Assembly (NCBI GenBank): GCA_030527325.1
Contig: JAUNBA010000003.1
Location: 62,001 to 126,000 of the forward strand
From: Slackia sp.
GTDB lineage: Bacteria > Actinomycetota > Coriobacteriia > Coriobacteriales > Eggerthellaceae
DNA: 64,000 nt
Direction: 5' to 3'
A program made the position numbers and the translations under genes. Positions within the stretch are counted from its first letter, which is position 1. Each line of letters opens with the position of its first letter. Below the pieces are notes generated by a model that made no database searches, had not been told where the DNA came from, and was given only the letters and a program-made list of their open reading frames with translations. Below, piece by piece: positions 29,016 through 38,007 of this stretch.

Positions 29016-30005
29016 ATGGTTCTAACGATGTTGTTCTATTACACGCTGTTCATCCTGCTGATGAGCATCGTGGCGGCGGCGTTTTGCCTTTCGGGCTATC
29101 TGGTGTCTCGTCGCCGGGTGCTTGCGTTCGCCTGCGTGGGCTTTTTCGCCTACTTCCTCGATGTGGCCCTGGTCTTCGAGGATGACTTCCTGTTGCGCGG
29201 CGCGCTCGTCCAGGCGCAATCGTCGCCCGTCGCGCTCGATTCGGTGTACTTCGTCGGCTCGCAGCTTCCCTCCATCGTCACGGGCACGGGCATTCTGATG
29301 GCCCTGTGGCTGTGCGTCTGCGATTTCTTCGAGATAACGCGCAAAGGGCTCGTGGTGGCCCCGGGCATCGTGTTCGCGGCGGGAAGCCTCGCGCTGTTTT
29401 TGTTCTCGCCGGGCGGCCCTGTGGGATTGTTCTTGTTCTACGGCATGCGCTCGGCGGTCATGCTGTGGATGCTTTTGTACGTGGCGGCGCGCTACGTGGG
29501 TTCCACCGACGGCGCGGTGCGCGAGCGACTGTGGCGCTATCGCTGGTTTTATGCGGGTCTGTGGTTTTTCGCCATCGCCGTCGTGGTCGAAAACGCGGTG
29601 TTCATGTTCGTGATCGATCCGCGCATGGTGTCCAGCGGCTCGTTGCCCGTGTTTCCCGAGCGCAATTTCGCCGAGAACATGCTCATGCTCTGGTGCGCGG
29701 GCTTCGTGTGCGCCGCGTGCTGGCGCCTGTTCTCGCTGCACTTCAAAACGCCGCCCGCCGATGACGGGGAGAAGGCGCTCGATTATATCGAGCGCGGCCT
29801 GGCTTCCTATCAAAGCCGCTACGGCCTGTCGGCGCGCGAGACCGAAGTGCTGCGCGAGGTGCTCTCAGGCAAAGACAACCAGCGCATCGCGAGCGACATG
29901 AACCTGGCGCTTTCCACGGTGAAGGTGCACGTGCACAACATCCTGCACAAGACGGGGCAGGCGAACCGTCAGGACCTTATGCGCGATTTCCGTATGCGCT
30001 CGTGA
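29016..30005 (+). CDS. LuxR-family regulator with membrane N-terminus
   Basis: A 329-residue protein. Residues 1 to about 235 carry seven hydrophobic segments with a short N-terminal segment, unlike the 12-TM version at 10803. After a linker, a LuxR helix-turn-helix occupies 269-325 (LSARETEVLREVLSG, then NQRIASDMNLALSTVKVHVHNI). I chose ATG 29016, which has GGGGA seven bases upstream; the GTG at 28959 has no ribosome site. It is transcribed divergently from the YfcC-like transporter and probably regulates it by sensing a ligand or membrane state. The ligand is unknown. Confidence 0.85.
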   Translation: MVLTMLFYYTLFILLMSIVAAAFCLSGYLVSRRRVLAFACVGFFAYFLDVALVFEDDFLLRGALVQAQSSPVALDSVYFVGSQLPSIVTGTGILMALWLCVCDFFEITRKGLVVAPGIVFAAGSLALFLFSPGGPVGLFLFYGMRSAVMLWMLLYVAARYVGSTDGAVRERLWRYRWFYAGLWFFAIAVVVENAVFMFVIDPRMVSSGSLPVFPERNFAENMLMLWCAGFVCAACWRLFSLHFKTPPADDGEKALDYIERGLASYQSRYGLSARETEVLREVLSGKDNQRIASDMNLALSTVKVHVHNILHKTGQANRQDLMRDFRMRS

Positions 30006-30148
30006 CGCACGCGCCCGCCCGGTATGATGGGTTGGTTTTTCGCGGCCGCGCCGCGCATCTTCGCGCGCATCGGGGCCGAGCCGTCCGTTGTCGGGCGGCT
30101 TGTTCGTTATGGGGTTCACCGGCATAGGCATCAAGGAGAAGGCACGTT

Positions 30149-33100
30149 ATGGCATTCGTTCACCTGCATAACCACACCGAGTATTCCATGCTCGACGGCG
30201 CCACGAAAATCAAGGACATGGTGCGTCGCGCCGCCGATCTGGGCATGCCCGCGGTGGCTATCACCGACCACGGCGTCATGTGCGGCGTGCCCGAGCTGTG
30301 CGACGCGTGCGATGCCGTCGAAAAGGAGACGGGCGTTCGCGTCAAGCCCATCTACGGCTGCGAGGTCTATTTCACCGAAGACCCCGAAGTGGGTTCGAAG
30401 ACCAAATCGCGCCTGTACCACATGGTGCTGCTGGCGAAGAACAACACGGGCTATCACAACCTGGTGCGCCTGGTGTCCGAATCGCACGTGGACAACTTCT
30501 ACTACAAGCCGCGTACCACGTTCGACATGCTGCAGCGTTATTCCGAGGGCCTGATCGCCTCGTCGGCGTGCATCGCGGGCATCATTCCGCGCTGCATCGA
30601 CGCGCGCGATATGGACGGCGCCCGCCGCTGGGCGCGCACGTTCGCCGATCTGTTCGCGCCGGGCGATTTCTACATCGAGCTGCAAGACCAAGGCATCACC
30701 ACCAACGGCGGCATGACCCAGCACGACATGAACGTCGAGCTGACCGCCATCGCCCGCGAACTGGGCCTGAAAACCATCGCCACCAACGACTTCCACTACC
30801 TCACGCAGGAAGACGCCCGCGCGCAGGACATCATGCTGTGCATCGGCACGGGTTCTACCATGGACGACGAAAACCGCATGCGGTTCGCCAACGACCAGTT
30901 CTATATGAAGACCGAAGAGGAGATGCGCGCCGCGTTGCGTGATTTCCCCGAGGCGTGCGACAACACCGTGGAACTGGCCGAGAAGTGCAACGTCGAGCTT
31001 GAGCGCGACTCCATCCTGCCGCGTTTTCCTTTGCCCGAAGGCGAGACCGAGGAGAGCTGGTTTCGCAAGCGCGTCCAGGAGGGCCTGGTCAAGCGCTATG
31101 GCGATCCCGTGCCCGATGAAGTGCAGCAGCGCGCCGATTACGAGATGGGCGTCATCATCCAGCAGGGCTTTCCCGCCTACTTCCTCATCGTGCAGGAATA
31201 CATCGAATGGGCCCGCAGCCAGGGCATCGGCGTAGGACCCGGCCGCGGTTCGGCCGCAGGCGCCATCGTCGCCTACGCGATGGGCATCACCGACCTCGAT
31301 CCTTTGTCCAACGGCCTGCTGTTCGAGCGCTTCCTTTCGCCCGAGCGCGTGGAGATGCCCGATATCGACGTCGACTTCGAAGACGAGCGGCGCCAGGAAG
31401 TCATCGACCACATCAAAGACGTGTACGGCGAAGACCACGTGTCGGGCGTCATCACCTTCGGCAAGCTGCAGGCGAAAAATGCCATCCGCGACGCCGCGCG
31501 CGTGCTGGGGCATCCGTACGGCGTGGGCGACCGTTTGTGCAAGATGGTCGGCGACGAGCTGGGCATCACCATCGACAAGGCTCTCGCCACCAACCCCGAT
31601 TTCAAGAAGGCCTACGACAACGAGCAGGAATCGCGCGAGGTCATCGATGCGGCGCGTTCCATCGAGGGCAACGTGCGCGGCGAGGGCGTGCATGCATGCG
31701 CCACCATCATCTGCCGCGATCCCATGGCCGACCACGTGCCGATGAAGCGCGACACCAAAGGCGGCGGCATTATCACGCAGTACGACGGCCATTACACGCC
31801 CGACCTGGGCCTTTTGAAGATGGACTTCTTGGGCCTGCGCACGTTGGGCGTGCTGTCGCGCGCCTGCCGCAACATCAAGGACCGCTTCGGCATCGAAATC
31901 ATTCCCGAGGAAATCCCCACGGAGGACGAAAAGGCCTTCGAGCTCATGCAATCGGGTAACATGGACGGATTGTTCCAGGTCGAAGGCGCATTGTACGTGA
32001 GCCTGTTCGCGCGCCTGCCACCAAAGCGCTTTTCCGACATCGTGGCCTCGATCGCGCTGAACCGCCCGGGCCCGTTGGAATCCGGCATGGTCGAGGACTA
32101 CATCAAGGTGGCAAGCGGCAAGACGCCCGTGCATTACTACGACGACCGTCTGCGCCCTCTGCTCGAAGAGACGTACGGCACCATGGTCTACCAAGAGCAG
32201 ATCATGCAGATATCCATGGCCATGAGCGGTTTTTCCGCCGGCAAGGCCGACAAGCTGCGCAAGGCGATGGGCAAAAAGAAGCTCGACGTCATGATGAAGC
32301 TGAAAGACGACTGGTGCACGGGCGCCGTGGAAAACGGCTATTCGCTCGAGATCGCCGAGAAGATCTGGGAGGATGCCGAGAAGTTCGCGAAGTACGCGTT
32401 CAACAAGTCGCACTCGGCCGCATACGCCATCCTGGTTATGCGCACGGCCTACTTGAAGGCGTACTACCCGTACGAATACATGGCCGCGGTCTTGTCGAGC
32501 TACATGGGCAACGCCGACAAGCTCATCAAGTACATCGCGTCGTGCACGCACAGCGACATTCCCGTTTTGCCGCCGGATATCAATTCGTCGAACCTCGAGT
32601 TCACGCCGCTCGACGAAGGCATCCGCTTCGGTCTGGCGGGCGTGCGAGGCGTCGGCGGCGCGGTGGCCGAGGCCATCATCGCCGAGCGCAATGCGAACGG
32701 TCCGTATACGAGCCTGCACGATTTCGTGAACAGGCTCGATGCGAAGTGCTACAACCGCAAGACCCTCGAAGCGCTCATCAAGGCGGGCGCTTTCGACAGC
32801 ACGGGCTACACGCGCAAGCAGCTCATGTACTTCATCGAGGAGACGACCATTCTCGAGAACGCCTCGAAACGTCAGCGCGATCGCGATGCCGGCCAGGTGA
32901 GCATGTTCGACATGTTCGCCGACGTGGACGATGCGGGCTTCAAGGAGGAAGTGCCTGCGCCCGACGGCGTGGAGTGGGATAAGCGCACGCTGCTGGCCTT
33001 CGAGAAGGAGATCCTCAAGATCTACGTCTCGGATCACCCGCTGCGTCCGTTCGAAGGGGCGTTGCGCCGCATTACCAAGTACCATTTGGGCGATCTGGCC

Positions 33101-33610
33101 GAGTATAAGGGCGATATCGCCAGCGGCGTGTTCGCCGGCCTCATCACCAGCGTGGGCGTGAAGCTGACCAAGAAGGGCAAGAAGATGGCGAACTTCGTGC
33201 TCGAAGACACCACCGGGCATGTGGAGGGCGTCTGCTTCAAGTACGACGACTTCCAAGACGCGCTCGAGGAAGACGCCATCGTGAAGATCAAGGGCAAGTT
33301 CGAGCATTCGGATCGCGGCGATCAGATCATGGCGTTCGAGGTGGAGCGCTTGGAGCTCGACGAAGCGCACGCCGGTCCGAGCAAGCTTGAAATCAAGCTG
33401 AACGCGTCCGACTTCAAGGCGGCCACGTCCTCGCAGCTGCAGCAGATTCTGCGCAGCCATCCCGGCCGCGACGCCGTGGTGCTGCGCGTGCAGCAGTCGG
33501 ACGGCCGCAAGTTCCACGCCGAGCTTCCGATGACGGTGGACGTGACGAACAATCTGCTGTATTCGGAAATCCTCGATCTGTTCGGCCGCCCGGTCTGGAA
33601 GGCGGGATAG
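30149..33610 (+). CDS. dnaE: DNA polymerase III subunit alpha
   Basis: The 1153-residue replicative polymerase of the DnaE1 type. The PHP domain opens with HLHNHTEYSMLDG (6-18) and TDHG. The catalytic aspartates of the polymerase palm are D405 and D407 in MPDIDVDFEDERR. The GVGPGRGSAAGAIVAY motif, the helix-hairpin-helix region and an OB domain (GVFAGLITSVGVKLTKKG) follow in the normal order. No internal exonuclease is present. AAGGAGAAGG precedes the ATG, and a TATGAT at 30023-30028 may be the -10. Length and order indicate a fully functional housekeeping gene. Confidence 0.97.
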   Translation: MAFVHLHNHTEYSMLDGATKIKDMVRRAADLGMPAVAITDHGVMCGVPELCDACDAVEKETGVRVKPIYGCEVYFTEDPEVGSKTKSRLYHMVLLAKNNTGYHNLVRLVSESHVDNFYYKPRTTFDMLQRYSEGLIASSACIAGIIPRCIDARDMDGARRWARTFADLFAPGDFYIELQDQGITTNGGMTQHDMNVELTAIARELGLKTIATNDFHYLTQEDARAQDIMLCIGTGSTMDDENRMRFANDQFYMKTEEEMRAALRDFPEACDNTVELAEKCNVELERDSILPRFPLPEGETEESWFRKRVQEGLVKRYGDPVPDEVQQRADYEMGVIIQQGFPAYFLIVQEYIEWARSQGIGVGPGRGSAAGAIVAYAMGITDLDPLSNGLLFERFLSPERVEMPDIDVDFEDERRQEVIDHIKDVYGEDHVSGVITFGKLQAKNAIRDAARVLGHPYGVGDRLCKMVGDELGITIDKALATNPDFKKAYDNEQESREVIDAARSIEGNVRGEGVHACATIICRDPMADHVPMKRDTKGGGIITQYDGHYTPDLGLLKMDFLGLRTLGVLSRACRNIKDRFGIEIIPEEIPTEDEKAFELMQSGNMDGLFQVEGALYVSLFARLPPKRFSDIVASIALNRPGPLESGMVEDYIKVASGKTPVHYYDDRLRPLLEETYGTMVYQEQIMQISMAMSGFSAGKADKLRKAMGKKKLDVMMKLKDDWCTGAVENGYSLEIAEKIWEDAEKFAKYAFNKSHSAAYAILVMRTAYLKAYYPYEYMAAVLSSYMGNADKLIKYIASCTHSDIPVLPPDINSSNLEFTPLDEGIRFGLAGVRGVGGAVAEAIIAERNANGPYTSLHDFVNRLDAKCYNRKTLEALIKAGAFDSTGYTRKQLMYFIEETTILENASKRQRDRDAGQVSMFDMFADVDDAGFKEEVPAPDGVEWDKRTLLAFEKEILKIYVSDHPLRPFEGALRRITKYHLGDLAEYKGDIASGVFAGLITSVGVKLTKKGKKMANFVLEDTTGHVEGVCFKYDDFQDALEEDAIVKIKGKFEHSDRGDQIMAFEVERLELDEAHAGPSKLEIKLNASDFKAATSSQLQQILRSHPGRDAVVLRVQQSDGRKFHAELPMTVDVTNNLLYSEILDLFGRPVWKAG

Positions 33611-33842
33611 CCGGCCTCGCCGACAGCTTGCAAAGGCGGGTTGCTTAGGTCGGCAGGCCGAAAGCCCGCGCGGTCGCGCCGCGCGGCATGCGCGGGATAA
33701 CCGCGCGCGAGCGGGGGCGGGGGCCGCAGGGTCTTCGCCCCCGCTGCTGCGCGGCCCGTCGGAGTATTCATCGGAGCGCGCGGCTGCGGCCGCGCGCGCA
33801 CGCGGAGGTATGCGTCGTATGCGAATCGAAGAGGAAAACGAG

Positions 33843-34652
33843 ATGAGCCGCACCATTGCTCTGGAGGTGGCGTACAACGGCGCGCCGTTCGCCGGGTTCG
33901 CCCGCCAGGCCGAGTCGCATGTGAAAACGGTGCAGGGCGAACTTGAGCAGGCGCTTGAGCTGCTGTACCGCCGCGAGGTGAAGACCGTGTGCGCCGGACG
34001 CACCGATGCGGGCGTGCATGCCCGCGGCCAGGTGGTCAGCTTCGACGTCAGCGACGCCGAATGGGAGCGCAAGACGCCGCGTTCGCTGCAGCGCTCGCTG
34101 AACGCCCTGGTGGACGAAGGCATCGCGATCGCGTCGGTCGCCGAGCGCCCGTATGGCTTCAGCGCTCGTTTCGACGCGCAATGGCGCGAGTATCACTACC
34201 ATATCTGCGCGCAGAGCGCGCGTCCTGTGCTGGTGATGCCGCTCGTATGGCACCTCGGCGGCATGGATCTCGATGTGGAGGCCATGGGCCGCGCCGCCCG
34301 CCGCTTCGTGGGCGAGCACGATTTCAAGAGCTTCTGCATGGCTTCCTCGGCGCACCTGATCGAGGCCGACGGGCGTTCTACCTGCCGCAACGTCATCGCG
34401 TGCGAGGTGTATCCCGAAATACTCGTCGGCACCCCGGTCATCACGGTGCGCGTGGTGGGCAATGCGTTCCTGCACTCCATGGTGCGTACCATGGTGGGCA
34501 CGCTCGTCGAGGTGGGGCGCGGTCGGCGCGATCCCGCCTGGATCGACGAGGTGCTGGCCGCCCGCGACCGCTCGGCGGCCGGCCAGAACGCGCCCGCGGC
34601 GGGTCTGACGTTTTGGCGCGTGGGCTACGAGCCTTACGCGCCCGAAAAGTGA
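33843..34652 (+). CDS. truA: tRNA pseudouridine(38-40) synthase
   Basis: A 269-residue pseudouridine synthase that isomerises uridines 38-40 in the tRNA anticodon arm. The catalytic aspartate is D55 in GRTDAGVHARGQV, followed by FDARFDAQWREYHY-type and FLHSMVRTMVGTLVEVG motifs. Two starts are plausible: ATG 33843 (AGAGGA seven bases before it) and ATG 33819 (GGAGG ten bases before it), which would add eight residues, MRIEEENE. I give the shorter, which fits the family N-terminus. The 232-base gap after dnaE holds no gene. Confidence 0.95.
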   Translation: MSRTIALEVAYNGAPFAGFARQAESHVKTVQGELEQALELLYRREVKTVCAGRTDAGVHARGQVVSFDVSDAEWERKTPRSLQRSLNALVDEGIAIASVAERPYGFSARFDAQWREYHYHICAQSARPVLVMPLVWHLGGMDLDVEAMGRAARRFVGEHDFKSFCMASSAHLIEADGRSTCRNVIACEVYPEILVGTPVITVRVVGNAFLHSMVRTMVGTLVEVGRGRRDPAWIDEVLAARDRSAAGQNAPAAGLTFWRVGYEPYAPEK

Positions 34653-34985
34653 TACGCGTCGATGCATCCTGTGAGTGCCGCGCGCCGCATCCGCCGGGTC
34701 GGGCGGCCGTATGCGCGCGACGTCGTCGCGATGCCCGCGCCGTGCGGCGTATGGGCCCGGCGCGGTCGCGCATCTGCGCCGCCGCTCGTCGTTCGCTTGA
34801 AATTTTCCTAGTATGGGCTGGGCCGCTACGCTACAATAAAGCGCTATATTCCCGGAACGTCCGCCGATGCAAAAGTTTCGCGCCCTCGTGCTGCAAGACC
34901 GGGCGAGCGTGAGCCTTTTGGTTTCAGGCGGCGCGTTCCTTAAAGCCCGCGGGTTTCGCGCCCGCACGAACCGAAAGGAGCAACC

Positions 34986-36368
34986 ATGGCAGATTCAGGT
35001 ACCCCTACGCGCGCATCGTGGTCGGGCAAACTGGCATTCGTCCTGGCGGCTGCGGCGTCCGCGGTCGGTCTGGGCAGCATGTGGCGCTTCCCTTACTTGG
35101 CTGCTAAATACGGCGGAGGCACGTTCTTGTTCGTGTACCTCGTATTCGTATTCACGATCGGTCTTGCACTGCTCCTTCTCGAAACGGCTCTGGGCCGCAA
35201 AACCCAGCAGAGTTCCATCGGCGCATTCAGGGCGTTCGGCAAGAAGTACGCCTTCATCGGCATTTTCATGTCGGCGGTTCCGTTCATCATCGTGCCGTAC
35301 TACTGCGTCATCGGCGGCTGGGTCACCAAGTACATGGTGGGCTACGTGGTCGAAGGCCCCGACGCTTTGGCCGACGGCGGCACCTTCTTCTCGAACTTCA
35401 TCGCCAGCGGATCGGAGAGCATGGCGTTCATGCTGGTGTTCATGGCGCTGACCTATCTCATCGTGGCATTGGGCGTGAACAAGGGCATCGAGAAGGCCAA
35501 CCTGGTCATGATGCCGCTTTTGATCGTGGTGGCGGCGGCCGTGGCCATCTATTCGCTCACGTTGCCTGGCGCTATGGACGGCCTGGCCTTCTACCTGCTG
35601 CCCGATCTGTCCGCTATTTCCCCCGAGTTGATCATCGCGGCTTTGGGGCAGACGTTCTTCACGTTGTCGCTGGCCATGGGCATCATGGTGACGTACGGCT
35701 CCTACCTGAAGAAGTCCGCGAAGCTCACGTCCAGCGTCACGCAGATCGCGGGCACCACGTTCGGCGTGTCGCTTCTGGCGGGTCTCATGATCATCCCCGC
35801 GACGTTCGCGGCGCTGGGTTCGGGCGAGGCCGTGGCCGAAAACTCCGGCCCGTCGCTGATGTTCATCATCCTGCCGCAGGTGTTCCAGAACATGGGCGGC
35901 ATGGCGTCGGTGCTGGGCTTCGCCTTCTTCGTGCTGGTGCTGTTCGCCGCTATGACCAGCTCCATCTCGCTGGTCGAAACCTGCACCTCCATCATCGCCG
36001 ACGGAACGAAGTGCACCCGTCGCCGCGCGCTGCTCATCGTCATCGTGTTCACCACCGTGATGGGCATCGTCGTCAACATGGGCTACAGCTCGCTGTCGTT
36101 CATCCAGCCTTTGGGCGAGGGCTCCTCGATTCTCGATTTGCTCGACTTCATTTCCAACTCGGTCATGATGCCGCTGGCCGCCTTGATGACGTGCATCTTC
36201 GTCGGCTGGATCATCGGCCCGAAGGTGGTCATCGACGAGGTGCGCGTCTCCGCCAAGTTCAAGCTGGCCAAGGTGTGGTCCGTTACGGTGAAGTACATCG
36301 CTCCCGTGGTGCTGGTGGCCATCCTGGTGGCGTACATCGCGCAGACGCTCGGCCTGTTCAGCATGTAG
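34986..36368 (+). CDS. Neurotransmitter:sodium symporter family transporter (LeuT/MhsT type)
   Basis: A 460-residue transporter with about eleven helices. The first helix holds the family signature ASAVGLGSMWRFPYLAAKYGG, here in residues 20-40, whose unwound GLG forms the sodium and substrate site. Relatives co-transport amino acids (often Trp, Tyr, Leu or Ala) with sodium. Helix 6 and helix 8 regions (FFTLSLAMGIMVTYGSY and AAMTSSISLVE) are conserved. AAAGGAGCAACC precedes the ATG. A TACAAT at 34832-34837, without a good -35, may be the -10 in the 333-base gap before it. The substrate is unknown. It is followed by an unusual poly-C/poly-G hairpin. Confidence 0.92.
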   Translation: MADSGTPTRASWSGKLAFVLAAAASAVGLGSMWRFPYLAAKYGGGTFLFVYLVFVFTIGLALLLLETALGRKTQQSSIGAFRAFGKKYAFIGIFMSAVPFIIVPYYCVIGGWVTKYMVGYVVEGPDALADGGTFFSNFIASGSESMAFMLVFMALTYLIVALGVNKGIEKANLVMMPLLIVVAAAVAIYSLTLPGAMDGLAFYLLPDLSAISPELIIAALGQTFFTLSLAMGIMVTYGSYLKKSAKLTSSVTQIAGTTFGVSLLAGLMIIPATFAALGSGEAVAENSGPSLMFIILPQVFQNMGGMASVLGFAFFVLVLFAAMTSSISLVETCTSIIADGTKCTRRRALLIVIVFTTVMGIVVNMGYSSLSFIQPLGEGSSILDLLDFISNSVMMPLAALMTCIFVGWIIGPKVVIDEVRVSAKFKLAKVWSVTVKYIAPVVLVAILVAYIAQTLGLFSM

Positions 36369-36378
36369 CGCACGCCTG

Positions 36379-36423
36379 CCCCCCCCGATGCCGCGCGCTC
36401 GGCGTTGCGGCGTCGGGGGGGGG
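36379..36423 (+). terminator. Hairpin built on C8 and G9 homopolymers
   Basis: Eight C at 36379-36386 pair with G residues of the nine-G run at 36415-36423, extended by a second 8-bp arm (36387-36394 with 36407-36414, one wobble). It lies ten bases after the symporter stop and is likely its terminator or mRNA end, without a T-run. The remaining gap to 36676 has no gene; TATCAT near 36637 may be the ychF -10. Confidence 0.6.
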
Positions 36424-36676
36424 TGCTCGTCGCCGCGGCGCTGGGACACCCGCCGCTGCGGACGGCGGTCCGCTTCGCTCGCGTCGCGCTCGCAGCGTAC
36501 GCCGCGGCGGCCCGCTGCATGTGCGCCGGCTGCCGCGGCGAACGCGGATACGCATCCGCTTCCGTGCTTTTTCGACCCGCATCCCGCTTGGGGTGCGGGT
36601 TTTCTTTTGCCGCTTGCTTCGTTTGGTATCATGGAAACGACGTTTATTCGCATTCATCCGCTTCAAGGAGATATCC

Positions 36677-37741
36677 ATGTCGCTTTCCATCGGTATCGTG
36701 GGCTTGCCCAACGTGGGCAAGTCTTCGCTGTTCACCGCTTTGACGAAGAAGAGCGGTTTCGCGGCGAATTATCCGTTCGCCACGATCGAACCCAACGTGG
36801 GCTTGGTGCCCGTGCCCGACGATCGCCTCGAAGCGCTGGCGACGCTCGACCATCCGACGAAGATCGTGCCGGCCACGGTGGAATTCGTCGACATCGCAGG
36901 TCTTGTGGCGGGCGCAAGCCAGGGCGAGGGCCTGGGCAACAAGTTTCTGGCCAATATCCGCGAAACCGACGCCATCTGCGAGGTCGTGCGCTTCTTCAGC
37001 GACCCCAACGTCGAGCATGTTTCCAAGAAGGTCGATCCTCAGTCCGACGTCGAAACCATCAAGACCGAGCTGATCTTGGCCGATATCGCCACGCTCGAAA
37101 AGGCCCTGCCGCGCCTTGAGAAAGAATCCAAGCGCGACAAAACGGCCGTGTTCAAGTTCGAAACCGCGAAAAGGGTGCTCGCCGGTCTCAACGAAGGCCA
37201 TCGCGCGCTCACGCTGGGCTTGAGCGACGAGGAAATGGCGGCCATCAAGGATCTGTGCCTGCTTACCTGCAAGCCCATGCTCTACATCGCCAATGTCGAT
37301 GAAGACCAGCTCAATGCCGAACTGCCCGAAATCGACGGCCAGATCCCCGTTCCCATTTGCGCGAAGACCGAGGCCGATCTGTCCGAGCTCGATTCCGAAG
37401 ACGCCAAGATGTTCATGGAAGAGCTCGGATTGTCCGAAAGCGGCCTGGCGCGCCTGATCAAAGAGGCGTACAAGCTGCTCGGCCTGCAGAGCTACTTCAC
37501 CAGCGGCGAGGTGGAAACGCGCGCGTGGACCATTCCCGTGGGAGCGAAGGCCCCTCAGGCGGCGGGCGTCATCCACTCCGATTTCGAGCGCGGCTTCATC
37601 AAGGCCGAAACCGCCAGCTTCGAAGACTATATGCAGTACGGCGGCGAAAAAGGCTGCCGCGATGCGGGCAAGCTGCGCCAGGAAGGCAAGGAATACGTGG
37701 TGCAGGACGGCGATGTCATGCACTTCAAGTTCAACGTCTAG
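36677..37741 (+). CDS. ychF: Redox-regulated ATPase YchF
   Basis: A 354-residue Obg-related P-loop ATPase. The G1 motif GLPNVGKSSL is at 9-18, the switch region has ATIEPNVG, and G3 is FVDIAGLVAGASQGEGLGN. The TGS/YchF domain is C-terminal, with GVIHSDFERGFIKAE and ending KFNV. YchF prefers ATP over GTP, binds ribosomes and affects stress responses. CAAGGAGATATCC precedes ATG 36677. It is a single-copy housekeeping gene that marks the chromosomal left border of the accessory block beginning at 38008. Confidence 0.96.
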   Translation: MSLSIGIVGLPNVGKSSLFTALTKKSGFAANYPFATIEPNVGLVPVPDDRLEALATLDHPTKIVPATVEFVDIAGLVAGASQGEGLGNKFLANIRETDAICEVVRFFSDPNVEHVSKKVDPQSDVETIKTELILADIATLEKALPRLEKESKRDKTAVFKFETAKRVLAGLNEGHRALTLGLSDEEMAAIKDLCLLTCKPMLYIANVDEDQLNAELPEIDGQIPVPICAKTEADLSELDSEDAKMFMEELGLSESGLARLIKEAYKLLGLQSYFTSGEVETRAWTIPVGAKAPQAAGVIHSDFERGFIKAETASFEDYMQYGGEKGCRDAGKLRQEGKEYVVQDGDVMHFKFNV

Positions 37742-38007
37742 GCCGAACCGAAAGCCCGCGGCTTGTGCGTCGGGCGCGCCATCGGCGCGTTCGGCGCACG
37801 GCCCGTTCTAGTTCGTTACGAGGAGTTATCGTGCTGTACCTCGGAATTCGCTTCCGGGGGGGGGCTTGTTCTGAGCGCTCTTTCCGAAAACGCGTTTCAT
37901 GTTTCGTAGCGCATGTGCGTCGCCTGACAGGGCATCGCGCATGCATCGCCGCTTCAATAGCCCGCTGCGGCGGGCGCGCATGCGGCATCGGGGCGGGTGC
38001 ATAGGCC
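37742..38007 (+). other. Gene-poor junction with a nine-G run
   Basis: The 266 bases between ychF and the helicase gene contain a nine-G homopolymer at 37856-37864. A short frame from GTG 37831 to 38004 has CGAGGAG six bases upstream, but its Arg/Cys-rich product resembles nothing I know. It could be a gene remnant at an island junction or chance. I see no promoter with confidence. Confidence 0.4.

Noticed and set aside
30131..34123. Very long minus-strand open frame (over 1300 codons) opposite dnaE
   Set aside because: It mirrors dnaE and truA exactly, has Arg/His/Gln-rich composition without any domain, and arises from the codon bias of high-G+C genes.
37831..38004. 57-codon frame with GAGGAG six bases before GTG
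   Set aside because: The product is Arg/Cys-rich with no recognisable feature and spans the nine-G run; kept only as a note in the junction entry.
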